DNA of 64,000 nucleotides, from positions 248,001 to 312,000 of the forward strand of contig NZ_CABVIR010000002.1 in assembly GCF_902498065.1 (NCBI RefSeq). Direction: 5' to 3'. Source of the DNA: Pseudomonas fluorescens. GTDB lineage: Bacteria > Pseudomonadota > Gammaproteobacteria > Pseudomonadales > Pseudomonadaceae. Shown here piece after piece: positions 8,810-17,619 of the stretch (positions are counted from its first letter, which is position 1; each line of letters starts with the position of its first letter). The translations under genes and the position numbers were made by a program. The notes under the pieces are model-generated. The model made no database searches, was not told the origin of the DNA, and saw only the letters and a program-made list of their open reading frames with translations.

Positions 8810-9560
8810 ACTCTGTCTGCTCGCTGCACTCGTCAGCCCCTTCGCCTGTGCCCAAGTGGTCAGCGTCGAAACGAACTCGCTGATGCGCTTGCCCAATACC
8901 GCCAGCACCTTGCAGCTGGAACGCCTGGAAGTGGCCGATTACGGCACGTTGTTGATTCCCTCGAATGTGACCGAAGTCATCGTCGGCGAATTGCACCTGG
9001 GGCGTGAAGCGCGTATCGCCATCGTGCCCGGCGAAACAGCGCTGGAATTGAAGGTCAGCCGTGCCCAATTGTCCGAAGGCAGCCAGATCACCGCTCGCGG
9101 CGCGCCGGGGACCTACCTCAAGGCGGCTCGCTCGGGACGTAACCTGAATGTGCAGATCAAGGCACTGAACGCACCGCAGTTGTTGGTAGATGCACGCGGT
9201 GGTGCAGGCGCTCCAGGGTTTGTCGGCCTCGATGGCGCCAACGGCCAGGCGCCGGGTTGCACCTGGGGCCAGGCCGGTCGCGGGGCAGATGGCAGCAATG
9301 GCAGCGACGGTCAGCCGGGTGCGCCAGGTGCGCTGGTCAGGCTTGAAGTGCCGCGTGACTATCCGGCGGAGCAGATCAAGGTTCAGGTCGCCGGCGGCGC
9401 GGGTGGTTTGGCCGGTCCTGGCGGTAAGCCGGGGGCGGGCGGCAAGGCCAAGGGGTGCTTTGTCTACAAGGCCGATGGCGGCAAGAGCGGCAAGCCTGGC
9501 GTTGACGGCCAGCCGGGGCCTGCGGGTGCGGCGGGTTCGGTGACGGTTCAAAGGTTGTAA
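8802..9560 (+). CDS. Exported Gly-rich collagen-like protein
   Basis: 252 residues from the ATG at 8802, which overlaps the end of the DUF1145 gene. A Sec signal peptide (MRKLCLLAALVSPFACA) is followed by a non-repetitive beta-rich part (residues 20-125). Then come two collagen-like glycine-rich blocks: GGAGAPGFVGLDGANGQAPG into GRGADGSNGSDGQPGAPGA, and GGAGGLAGPGGKPGAGGKAKG into GGKSGKPGVDGQPGPAGAAG. Two Cys may form a disulphide. It is probably secreted or surface-bound. The collagen-like repeats are short and irregular, so a true triple helix is uncertain. Function unknown. Confidence 0.8.
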   Translation: MRKLCLLAALVSPFACAQVVSVETNSLMRLPNTASTLQLERLEVADYGTLLIPSNVTEVIVGELHLGREARIAIVPGETALELKVSRAQLSEGSQITARGAPGTYLKAARSGRNLNVQIKALNAPQLLVDARGGAGAPGFVGLDGANGQAPGCTWGQAGRGADGSNGSDGQPGAPGALVRLEVPRDYPAEQIKVQVAGGAGGLAGPGGKPGAGGKAKGCFVYKADGGKSGKPGVDGQPGPAGAAGSVTVQRL

Positions 9561-9595
9561 GTAGTTTCGGAACATTTCGTCGTCTGATCGATTGC

Positions 9596-9672
9596 CATCG
9601 CGAGCAGGCTCGCTCCCACAGGGATCACACCAGTCACTGTGGGGGCTAGCCGGCTCCGGTCGGCGTTCCGAC
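9596..9672. repeat. Degenerate REP region
   Basis: A normal REP arm (ATCGCGAGCAGGCTCGCTCC) is followed by a diverged element CTGTGGGGGCTAGCCGGCTC ending in GGCGTTCCGACGAGGCTTTT. The last part recurs, with two changes, at about 52787-52801. Confidence 0.7.
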
Positions 9673-9679
9673 GAGGCTT

Positions 9680-10144
9680 TTAAAACATCGGCCGCGCCGC
9701 TGCAATCGCCACTAGCACCAGCCCCACAATCAAATTGATCCCCACCAATTTGCGAATCTTCCCCAGCACCGCCGCACCCGTCGGCCAATCCTGCGCCGTC
9801 ACCGCCGTGCGCAATTCCGGCAATAGCAACGCCTGTATCCGGATAAACAGCGCGGTCATCACCACGTACAACCCCATCATCACCTGCACATAACGCGGCG
9901 CCGTTTCAAAACCGGCGTATTGAAGGTGGATCATGCCGACACCGCTGATCGGCAGCAGCACCACCGCCACCCAGACCCAGCGGAAAAAACCTTGAAACAC
10001 TTCCACCCACAGCTTCAACCGGGCAGGGCCTTCCAGCGCCTTCATCGCGGCGGGCCGCAAGACCATCCAGGCGAAAAACATGCCGCCGACCCACACCAGG
10101 GCGGACAGCACATGCAGGGTGTAAACGATGCCAAAAGGTGTCAT
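9680..10144 (-). CDS. CopD family membrane protein
   Basis: 154 residues with four predicted membrane helices. The first helix carries YTLHVLSALVWVGGMFFAWM, with the His and WVGG typical of the CopD/DUF2269-like family. GFFRWVWVAVVLLPISGVGM and the last helix (GINLIVGLVLVAIAAARP) complete the bundle. Related proteins are linked to copper uptake, but no copC or other copper gene is nearby, so the substrate is open. The gene stands alone, divergent from dinG. Confidence 0.8.
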   Translation of the reverse strand: MTPFGIVYTLHVLSALVWVGGMFFAWMVLRPAAMKALEGPARLKLWVEVFQGFFRWVWVAVVLLPISGVGMIHLQYAGFETAPRYVQVMMGLYVVMTALFIRIQALLLPELRTAVTAQDWPTGAAVLGKIRKLVGINLIVGLVLVAIAAARPMF

Positions 10145-10243
10145 TGAGGTACTCCGTTCTGCGCGGGATTAATTAGCGCGGTATGATAGCCGCCGAACCG
10201 AACCACTGAAAATTTATCCAGCGTTTTTTGCGCCCGACAATCC

Positions 10244-12388
10244 ATGATCAGCACTGAACTCAAAACCACGATCCAGGGCGCCTACTCGCGTTTTCTCGAA
10301 GCCAAGAGCCTCAAGCCGCGCTACGGCCAACGCCTGATGATCGCTGAAATTGCCAAAGTCCTCGGTGACATCGACACCGACGACGAAGGCCGGCGCAGTG
10401 GCGACCCCGCGATTGTCGCGGTGGAAGCCGGCACCGGTACTGGCAAGACCGTGGCCTACAGCCTGGCGGCCATCCCGACCGCGAAGGCCGCCGGCAAACG
10501 CCTGGTGATCGCCACGGCCACCGTGGCCCTGCAAGAGCAGATCGTCTACAAGGATTTGCCCGACCTGATGCGCAACAGCGGGCTGAATTTCAGCTTCGCC
10601 CTGGCCAAGGGGCGCGGGCGCTACATGTGCCTGTCCAAGCTCGACATGTTGCTCCAGGAAGGTCACGCACAAACCGCCACGGCGCAGCTGTTCGAAGAAG
10701 AAGGCTTCAAGATCGAGGTCGATGAGGCCAGTCAGAAGCTGTTCACCAGCATGATCGAGAAACTCGCCGGCAATAAATGGGACGGCGACCGCGACAGTTG
10801 GTCCACCGCGCTGGAAGACGCCGACTGGGCGCGCCTGACCACCGATCACAGCCAGTGCACCAACCGTCATTGCCCGAACTTCGGCCAGTGCGCTTTCTAC
10901 AAGGCCCGCGAAGGCATGGGCAAGGTCGACGTGATCGTCACCAACCACGACATGGTCCTTGCGGATCTGGCATTGGGCGGTGGTGCGGTTCTGCCGGACC
11001 CGCGCGACACCATCTACGTGTTCGACGAAGGTCACCACCTGCCGGACAAGGCCATCGGCCACTTCGCTCATTACACGCGTCTGCGTTCCACCGCCGACTG
11101 GCTCGAAACCACCGCCAAGAACCTCACCAAATTGCTCGCCCAGCACCCGCTGCCGGGCGACCTGGGCAAGTTGATCGAGCAGGTGCCGGAACTGGCCCGT
11201 GAGATCAAGACCCAGCAACAGTTCATGTTCAGCGCCTGCGAACAGGTCGCCGATTTCAAACCCGGCGAAGACGTCGAAGGTCGCGAGCGGCCGCGTCACC
11301 GTTTCGTCGGCGGGGTAATTCCCGAGCACATGCGCGAAATGGGCGTCGAGCTGAAGAAAGGCTTTGCCCGCCTCACCGACTTGTTCACGCGGCTCACCGA
11401 ACTGCTCAAGGAGGGCATGGACGGCGAGGTCAACATCGGCATCGCCAGCAACCAGGCCGAAGAGTGGTATCCGCTGTTTGGCAGCTTGTTGTCGCGCTCG
11501 TCGGGCAACTGGGAATTGTGGGTCGCATTCACCGCCGAAGACCCGGAAGACAACCCGCCCATGGCCCGCTGGCTGACCCTGGCCGAAAGCGGCTCGCTGT
11601 TCGACATCGAGGTCAACGCCAGCCCGATCCTCGCGGCGGAAATGCTTCGGCGCAACCTGTGGAACGTTGCTTATGGCGCACTGGTGACCTCGGCGACCCT
11701 GACCGCACTCGGCACCTTCGACCGTTTCCGCATGCGCGCCGGCCTGCCGAAAAAAGCCGTGACCGCCGTGGTCCCGAGCCCGTTCCATCATGCTGACGCC
11801 GGTGTGCTGCGAGTGCCGGACCTGAAAGCCGACCCGCGTGATGCGCCGGCGCACACCGCCGCGATCATCCGAGACCTGCCGCAACTGGTCGAAGGTTCCC
11901 GCGGCACGCTGGTGTTGTTTTCCTCGCGCAAGCAGATGCAGGACGTGTTCGACGGCCTCGACCGCGACTGGCGCAAACAAGTGTTCATTCAAGGCAACCT
12001 GTCAAAACAGGAAACCCTGAACAAGCACAAGGCGCGAGTCGATGGCGGCGATTCCAGCGTGCTGTTCGGCCTCGCGAGTTTCGCCGAAGGGGTCGATTTG
12101 CCTGGTGCGTACTGCGAGCACGTGGTCATCGCGAAGATTCCGTTCTCGGTGCCCGATGATCCGGTCGAAGCGGCACTGGCCGAATGGATCGAAGCCCGGG
12201 GCGGCAATCCGTTCATGGAGATCTCTGTGCCGGACGCCTCGCTGAAGCTGGTCCAGGCTTGCGGGCGCTTGCTGCGGACCGAAGAAGACCGCGGCACCAT
12301 CACCTTGCTCGACCGGCGCCTGGTCACCCAGCGTTATGGCAAAGCCATCCTCAATGCGCTGCCGCCATTCCGTCGAGAAATTTCCTGA
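10244..12388 (+). CDS. dinG: ATP-dependent DNA helicase DinG
   Basis: 714 residues, the usual length. The Walker A motif EAGTGTGKT is at 61-69. Four iron-sulphur cluster Cys are supplied by YMCLSK and CTNRHCPNFGQC. The DEAH-type box is FDEGHHLPDK. The C-terminal helicase motifs include LFGLASFAEGVDLPG and QACGRLLRTEEDRG. DinG is an XPD-like superfamily 2 helicase that unwinds D-loops, R-loops and forks in 5'-3' direction. The gene is monocistronic here; no LexA box was recognised in the short upstream gap. Confidence 0.95.
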   Translation: MISTELKTTIQGAYSRFLEAKSLKPRYGQRLMIAEIAKVLGDIDTDDEGRRSGDPAIVAVEAGTGTGKTVAYSLAAIPTAKAAGKRLVIATATVALQEQIVYKDLPDLMRNSGLNFSFALAKGRGRYMCLSKLDMLLQEGHAQTATAQLFEEEGFKIEVDEASQKLFTSMIEKLAGNKWDGDRDSWSTALEDADWARLTTDHSQCTNRHCPNFGQCAFYKAREGMGKVDVIVTNHDMVLADLALGGGAVLPDPRDTIYVFDEGHHLPDKAIGHFAHYTRLRSTADWLETTAKNLTKLLAQHPLPGDLGKLIEQVPELAREIKTQQQFMFSACEQVADFKPGEDVEGRERPRHRFVGGVIPEHMREMGVELKKGFARLTDLFTRLTELLKEGMDGEVNIGIASNQAEEWYPLFGSLLSRSSGNWELWVAFTAEDPEDNPPMARWLTLAESGSLFDIEVNASPILAAEMLRRNLWNVAYGALVTSATLTALGTFDRFRMRAGLPKKAVTAVVPSPFHHADAGVLRVPDLKADPRDAPAHTAAIIRDLPQLVEGSRGTLVLFSSRKQMQDVFDGLDRDWRKQVFIQGNLSKQETLNKHKARVDGGDSSVLFGLASFAEGVDLPGAYCEHVVIAKIPFSVPDDPVEAALAEWIEARGGNPFMEISVPDASLKLVQACGRLLRTEEDRGTITLLDRRLVTQRYGKAILNALPPFRREIS

Positions 12389-12483
12389 TACATCGGTGGG
12401 CAAATTTGCCCGCCGTGTTGTCTATCTCTCTGCCATCGCTTTTCCATTGGCCCATTGAGGTCGTTAGGGAGAATTTCGTTCTC

Positions 12484-14994
12484 ATGATCCGCCGTTCGTT
12501 GCCTGCTGTTTTTGCCTTGTTGCTCACAACACCCGTGCTCGCTGCTCCAGCAGCCCAGCAGACGTTGTTCAACTTTGTGCGCCCCGCCGACGTGGTTCAG
12601 GTGGCGACTCAGGACGCCAGCCTGCCGCAATCCAATGCCGAGCAAACAGCCGAGGGCGAAGTGCTGCGTCGGGTGACGTTCAACCCGGTGGCGCAGCCAA
12701 CCCTGCGTCTGACGCCGCAAACCGGTGCCTGGGACTGGTCGCAATCCGGCGTGATGAGCCTGCGGATCCAGAGCGCAATGAACTGGGCCGTGACCCTCTA
12801 CGTGAAAATCCAGAGCAACGATGGCAAGACGCTGGTCAGTCGCGTCGACCTGCCGGCCGGTCCTGCGCAGACGCTGCTGGTGCCATTGGTCGCCACTTCG
12901 CCGCTGAGCCAGGGCATGAAGGCGGGCCCGCCGATGCCCATGACCGTGGACGGTCAACGCATCCTGTTGGCCAGCAGCACCGGTGAACTGGAACGCAGTC
13001 AGGTGGTGTCGGTGACCTTGTCGATGGATCAGCCGAAAGTCGCCCAAAGCATCCTGCTGGAACGCTTTGGCGTGCAGGATGGCGAAGCTGTGACTCAGGC
13101 CGTTTATGGCGGGCTGGTGGATGCTTTCGGGCAATCGACTCGAGCCAAATGGCCAGAAAAGGTCAGCAGCGACGAGCAACTGAAAAGCGCCGCCGCCAAG
13201 GAGCAGCAGCAGACCAAAACCTGGTTGGCCGACCGCGAGAAGGCGTCGCTGGACAAGTTCGGAGGTTGGAACAAAGGCCCGGCGTTCAAGGCCAGCGGCT
13301 TTTTCCGCACCGAGAAACGTGACGGTCGCTGGTACCTGGTGACTCCGCAAGGCCATCCGTTTTACTCGCTCGGGGTCAACACCGTTGCCCCGGACGTGAA
13401 CCAGACCTACATCGCCGGTCGCGAATGGATGTTCGAATCGCTGCCAAAACCCGACGAGCCACTGGCCAGTCACTTTGGCGAAGGCGACAACCGTGGCGGT
13501 AACGGCGTCGATCAGGGGCGTGCCTATAACGCCGGTCGTTGGTACGACTTCTATGGTGCCAACCTGCAGCGCCTGTATGGCGCCCCTTGCACACTCGGCA
13601 GCGACACCAAGGCCGGTGTCGCCGAAGCGGCCAAGGCCGACGCGGTTGAGGCGACGGTCGAGAAGGCTGCCGAGCAACCCGTGGTTCCTTCCACCGCCGA
13701 AGCCGGTGTTGCCGAAGCCGCCAAGACTGGCGCAGAGCAAGCAACGGTCGCGAAAGCGGCCGAGCAGAAACCCGCCGAGCCCTGCACAGCGGTGATTGAT
13801 GAACAACGCTGGGCCAGCCACACCCTGGATCGCTTGCAAGCCTGGGGGTTCAACACCGTCGGCAACTGGAGCGCCCCGGCTCTGGCCAACGCTGATCGCG
13901 TGCCCTACACCTTGCCGCTGTCGATCGTCGGCGATTACGCCAGTATCAGCACGGGCACCGACTGGTGGGGCGGCATGCCTGACCCGTTCGACCCGCGCTT
14001 CGCCATGGCCACCGAACGCGCCGTGGCCATCGCCGCCCGCGATCATCGCGACGATCCGTGGCTGATCGGTTACTTCGCCGACAACGAACTGGCCTGGGCC
14101 GGTCCCGGTGACGACCCGAAAGCCCGCTACGCCCTGGCCTACGGCACCTTGAAAATGACCACCGACGTGCCGGCCAAACGCGCGTTCCTCAAGCAATTGC
14201 GCGACAAGTACCGCAATCAGGCAGGCCTGTCCAAAGCCTGGGGCATCGACTTGCCGGCCTGGGAATTGATGGAAGACCCGGGTTTCGTACCGCCGCTGCC
14301 AAGCGCTGAGCACCCGGAAATCGAGGCCGACTTCAAGTATTTCCAGAAGGTCTTCGCTGACACGTACTTCAAAACCATTTCCGACTCGCTCAAGTGGCAC
14401 GCGCCGAATCAGCTATTGCTGGGCGGCCGTTTTGCCGTCAGCACCCCGGAAGCCGTGGAATCCTGTGCGCAGTATTGCGACGTGTTGAGCTTCAACATGT
14501 ATACCCTGCAACCGCAGGACGGCTACGATTTCGCCAAGCTGCGCAGCCTGGACAAGCCGGTGCTGATCACCGAATTCAACTTCGGCTCGGCCGATCGCGG
14601 CCCGTTCTGGGGCGGCGTGACGCAATTGGCGAAGGAAGAAGACCGTGGCCCGGCGTACGCCAACTTCCTGAAACAGGCACTGAGCGAGCCGTCGATTGTC
14701 GGCGTGCACTGGTTCCAGTACCTCGATCAACCGGTGACCGGCCGTCTGCTGGATGGTGAAAACGGCCACTTTGGTCTGGTGGGTATTACCGATCTGCCGT
14801 TCCAGGGCTTTGTCGACAGTGTGCGCAAGAGCAACCTGGCGGCCGTTGATCAGTTAGGTAAAGAGGCCGAGAAGGCCAAGGCTGCGGCAGACAAAGCCAG
14901 TCACGATGCCGAGGGTGGGAGAAAAGCTGAAGCCGGCAAAGGCCCGGGGAAGGGCACCGGGCAGGCGGGTGGGCACTCCGGGAATGGTCATTAA
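12484..14994 (+). CDS. GH50-like beta-agarase homologue, exported
   Basis: 836 residues from the ATG at 12484. A signal peptide (about 1-20) precedes a jelly-roll-like N-terminal domain and a TIM-barrel. The barrel carries YFADNELAW (Glu about 535, candidate acid/base) and LITEFNFGSADRG (Glu about 697, candidate nucleophile), both matching the GH50 beta-agarase pattern. Between residues 377 and 436 it has an Ala/Glu/Lys-rich insertion made of two similar 30-residue units. The C-terminus is a Lys/Ala/Gly-rich tail. Agar is an unlikely substrate for this organism; an exopolysaccharide is more plausible but unproven. Confidence 0.82.
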   Translation: MIRRSLPAVFALLLTTPVLAAPAAQQTLFNFVRPADVVQVATQDASLPQSNAEQTAEGEVLRRVTFNPVAQPTLRLTPQTGAWDWSQSGVMSLRIQSAMNWAVTLYVKIQSNDGKTLVSRVDLPAGPAQTLLVPLVATSPLSQGMKAGPPMPMTVDGQRILLASSTGELERSQVVSVTLSMDQPKVAQSILLERFGVQDGEAVTQAVYGGLVDAFGQSTRAKWPEKVSSDEQLKSAAAKEQQQTKTWLADREKASLDKFGGWNKGPAFKASGFFRTEKRDGRWYLVTPQGHPFYSLGVNTVAPDVNQTYIAGREWMFESLPKPDEPLASHFGEGDNRGGNGVDQGRAYNAGRWYDFYGANLQRLYGAPCTLGSDTKAGVAEAAKADAVEATVEKAAEQPVVPSTAEAGVAEAAKTGAEQATVAKAAEQKPAEPCTAVIDEQRWASHTLDRLQAWGFNTVGNWSAPALANADRVPYTLPLSIVGDYASISTGTDWWGGMPDPFDPRFAMATERAVAIAARDHRDDPWLIGYFADNELAWAGPGDDPKARYALAYGTLKMTTDVPAKRAFLKQLRDKYRNQAGLSKAWGIDLPAWELMEDPGFVPPLPSAEHPEIEADFKYFQKVFADTYFKTISDSLKWHAPNQLLLGGRFAVSTPEAVESCAQYCDVLSFNMYTLQPQDGYDFAKLRSLDKPVLITEFNFGSADRGPFWGGVTQLAKEEDRGPAYANFLKQALSEPSIVGVHWFQYLDQPVTGRLLDGENGHFGLVGITDLPFQGFVDSVRKSNLAAVDQLGKEAEKAKAAADKASHDAEGGRKAEAGKGPGKGTGQAGGHSGNGH
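13612..13790 (+). repeat. Internal 90-bp tandem duplication in the GH50-like gene
   Basis: GCCGGTGTCGCCGAAGC starts at 13612 and GCCGGTGTTGCCGAAGC at 13702. The encoded units begin AGVAEAAKADAVEATVEKAA and AGVAEAAKTGAEQATVAKAA. The offset of 90 bases preserves the frame. Confidence 0.85.
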
Positions 14995-15017
14995 GGCCTG
15001 AGACCGCGTCATCGTTC

Positions 15018-15108
15018 ATCGCTGGCAAGCCAGCTCCCACAAGGATTGAAGTTGCCGCAAAAATCGGCGGACAACCGGAACCCGTGGGAGCCGGCTTGCC
15101 AGCGATGG
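15018..15108. repeat. Paired inverted REP element (GCTGGC-type stem)
   Basis: Arms CATCGCTGGCAAGCCAGCTC (its first base falls just outside) and GTGGGAGCCGGCTTGCCAGC face each other. The stem bases differ from the GCGAGC and GCGGGC types elsewhere but keep pairing. Confidence 0.85.
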
Positions 15109-15243
15109 CGGCCTGACGGACACCAGAAAATACTGATCATATCCATGGGCAAACCGACCGCCCGGCCCAACCCTGTTCCCAAAACCATCAATGGCTGGAA
15201 CAATGCGGGCCACTTTGTAGAGCTTTGTCCGAGGGAGTAGCGG

Positions 15244-16389
15244 GTGCAGATTCAGGGTCATTACGAGCTTAAGTTCGAAGCGGTTCGCGAGGCGTTCGCG
15301 GCGTTGTTCGACGATCCCCAGGAACGTGGCGCCGCGCTGTGCATCCAGATCGGCGGCGAAACCGTTGTCGACCTTTGGTCCGGTACCGCCGACAAGGATG
15401 GCCTTGAGGCTTGGCACAGCGACACCATTGCCAACCTGTTTTCCTGCACCAAGACCTTCACCGCCGTCACTGCCCTGCAACTGGTCGCCGAAGGCAAGCT
15501 GCAACTGGATGCACCGGTGGCCCGCTACTGGCCTGAATTCGCCGCCGCCGGCAAGGAATCCGTCACTCTGCGTCAACTGCTCTGCCATCAGGCCGGCCTG
15601 CCGGCGTTGCGTGAGTTGCTGGCCCCGGAAGCGCTTTACGACTGGCAAACCATGGTCGATGCACTGGCCGCCGAATCGCCTTGGTGGACGCCGGGCACTG
15701 GTCACGGTTATGCCGCGATCACCTATGGCTGGCTGGTCGGTGAGTTACTGCGCCGTGCCGACGGACGTGGGCCGGGCGAGTCCATCGTGGCCCGGGTCGC
15801 CAAACCGTTGGGCCTGGACTTTCACGTCGGTCTGGCGGATGAAGAATTCCATCGAGTGGCGCACATCGCCCGCGGCAAGGGCAACGTCGGCGATGCTGCC
15901 GCCCAGCGCCTGCTGCAAGTGACGATGCGCGAACCGACGGCCATGACCACGCGGGCCTTCACCAACCCGCCGTCGGTCCTGACCAGCACCAACAAACCCG
16001 AGTGGCGGCGCATGCAGCAACCAGCGGCCAATGGCCACGGCAATGCCCGCAGCCTGGCCGGGTTCTATGCCGGTCTGCTCGACGGCAGCCTGCTGGAAAG
16101 CGAGATGCTCGAGGAGCTCACCCGCGAACACAGCCTCGGCGAGGACAAGACTTTACTGACCCGGACCCGTTTCGGTCTGGGTTGCATGCTCGATCAACCG
16201 GACGTCCCCAACGCCACTTACGGCCTCGGCCCACGTGCTTTCGGCCATCCGGGGGCGGGCGGTTCCATCGGTTTTGCTGACCCGGAGCACGATGTCGCCT
16301 TCGGTTTTGTGACAAATACACTGGGGCCTTACGTCTTGATGGATCCGCGCGCGCAAAAGCTCGCACGGGTACTGGCCACTTGTCTGTAA
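15244..16389 (+). CDS. Serine hydrolase of the class C beta-lactamase / EstB family
   Basis: 381 residues starting at GTG, with GAGGGAG just upstream. The catalytic SxxK motif is SCTK (67-70). ITYGWLVGELLRR lies where the second-motif Tyr is expected, and GHPGAGGSIGFADPEHDVAF matches the third-motif region with HxG. No signal peptide is visible, so it is probably a cytoplasmic esterase-like enzyme rather than a resistance beta-lactamase. It stands alone between a REP pair and the WPFG lipoprotein gene. The substrate is unknown. Confidence 0.85.
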   Translation: MQIQGHYELKFEAVREAFAALFDDPQERGAALCIQIGGETVVDLWSGTADKDGLEAWHSDTIANLFSCTKTFTAVTALQLVAEGKLQLDAPVARYWPEFAAAGKESVTLRQLLCHQAGLPALRELLAPEALYDWQTMVDALAAESPWWTPGTGHGYAAITYGWLVGELLRRADGRGPGESIVARVAKPLGLDFHVGLADEEFHRVAHIARGKGNVGDAAAQRLLQVTMREPTAMTTRAFTNPPSVLTSTNKPEWRRMQQPAANGHGNARSLAGFYAGLLDGSLLESEMLEELTREHSLGEDKTLLTRTRFGLGCMLDQPDVPNATYGLGPRAFGHPGAGGSIGFADPEHDVAFGFVTNTLGPYVLMDPRAQKLARVLATCL

Positions 16390-16503
16390 AACGCGCTTAC
16401 GGGTTCCAGGGCCGGAACCCGAAGGCCTTTATGTTTTCCAAGCGTCTATTTATCCGGGTCATGCCGGCCTGATTTTTTATGACTTCATTTTTGTGGATAT
16501 CCA

Positions 16504-17595
16504 ATGTCATTCAATAAAACCACCCTCGCTTTGGCCCTGTGTGTCGCTGTTACCGGTTGTGCGCAGACTCCACAAAATGATTCGGATGGCAGCAGCTGGT
16601 GGCCGTTCGGGTCCTCCGACAAAGTCGCGGCAAAAGAGCCGGCGGCGGCACCAGCACCTGTGAAACCAGTCGCTGCGGCTCCGGTGGCCAAGGCTGAAAG
16701 CTCCAACCCTTGGTACTGGCCGTTCGGTTCCGAGGAGGTTCTGGACAAGAAGCCAGAGGTAAAACCTGAAGCCAAACCGGTCGAAGTGGCCAAGGCTGAA
16801 GCCGAGGCTGGTGGCAAGTGGTGGTGGCCGTTTGGCGGCAAAGAGCAGAGCACGGCCAAAGTCGTGCCGATGCCGGACCCTAAAGTCACTCAGGCCTGGC
16901 TCGATGATTACGAACCGCGCCTGCGCACCGCCATCAAGGACAGCAACCTGCAACTCGAGCGTCGTGAAAATGTGTTGGTGGTGACCGCGCCGGTAGAAGG
17001 CTCGTTCAACCCCGACCGTCCGGCCATGTTGCTGCCGGTAACCCTGGGGCCGTTCACTCGCGTGGCGAAAATCCTCGAAGTCGATCCGAAGACTGCCGTG
17101 CTGGTCTTGGGTCACAGTGATACCTCGGGCGCCGCACCGGCCAACGTGAAACTGAGTCAGGAACGCGCACAAGCCGTGGCGGCGATTTTCCGTCTCAGCG
17201 GTTTGCAGCGTGATCGCCTGATGCTGCGCGGCATGGGCGGCGAAGCCCCGCGTGCAGCGAACGACAGCAATGAAGGCCGTGCCTTGAACCGTCGCGTTGA
17301 ACTGTTGGTGACTCCGCAAAACACCATGGTCGCGCTGCTGAGCAAATACAACATGCCAGCCCCGGCGCCGGTAAAAATGGTTGCAGCGCAGGACGTCAAG
17401 CCAGTGGCCAAGCCGGTCACGCCTGCACCTGCCGCCAAGAAAGCCAATGTGCCTGCCGCGAAAAAAGCGCCGGCCAAGAAAGCCGCCGCCAAGAAGGCCC
17501 CGGCCAAAACTGCGACGCCGGCCAAGAAGACCGCGCCGGCCAAAGCCGCAACAGCTGACAAGAAAGTCGCTGCCGCCGATGCTGTGAAAAAGTGA
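16504..17595 (+). CDS. OmpA-like lipoprotein with WPFG repeats and Lys/Ala tail
   Basis: 363 residues. The signal peptide ends VTGC (Cys19). Three aromatic motifs follow, at 32-36 (WWPFG), 70-75 (WYWPFG) and 106-111 (WWWPFG), separated by Ala/Pro/Lys/Glu linkers. An OmpA-like domain covers about 125-280, with LVLGHSDTSGAAPANVKLSQ and NEGRALNRRVELLV. The last 70 residues are a histone-like PAKKAPAKKAAAKK tail, very basic. The tail could interact with anionic polymers such as DNA, LPS or teichoic-like material; this is inference. It lies 24 bases before pdxH and may be cotranscribed with it. Confidence 0.82.
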   Translation: MSFNKTTLALALCVAVTGCAQTPQNDSDGSSWWPFGSSDKVAAKEPAAAPAPVKPVAAAPVAKAESSNPWYWPFGSEEVLDKKPEVKPEAKPVEVAKAEAEAGGKWWWPFGGKEQSTAKVVPMPDPKVTQAWLDDYEPRLRTAIKDSNLQLERRENVLVVTAPVEGSFNPDRPAMLLPVTLGPFTRVAKILEVDPKTAVLVLGHSDTSGAAPANVKLSQERAQAVAAIFRLSGLQRDRLMLRGMGGEAPRAANDSNEGRALNRRVELLVTPQNTMVALLSKYNMPAPAPVKMVAAQDVKPVAKPVTPAPAAKKANVPAAKKAPAKKAAAKKAPAKTATPAKKTAPAKAATADKKVAAADAVKK

Positions 17596-17619
17596 TTCGT
17601 TAACCAAAAGGAATGCGCC

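Noticed and set aside
10214..11992. Long open frame on the minus strand opposite dinG
   Set aside because: High GC keeps antisense frames open. The dinG frame has all helicase motifs; the antisense product has no recognisable domain.
12334..14400. Long minus-strand frame opposite the GH50-like gene
   Set aside because: Shadow of the real gene; no ribosome site, composition unlike a protein of this genome.
15244..16389. Antibiotic-resistance beta-lactamase
   Set aside because: The SxxK enzyme lacks a signal peptide and resembles EstB-type esterases.
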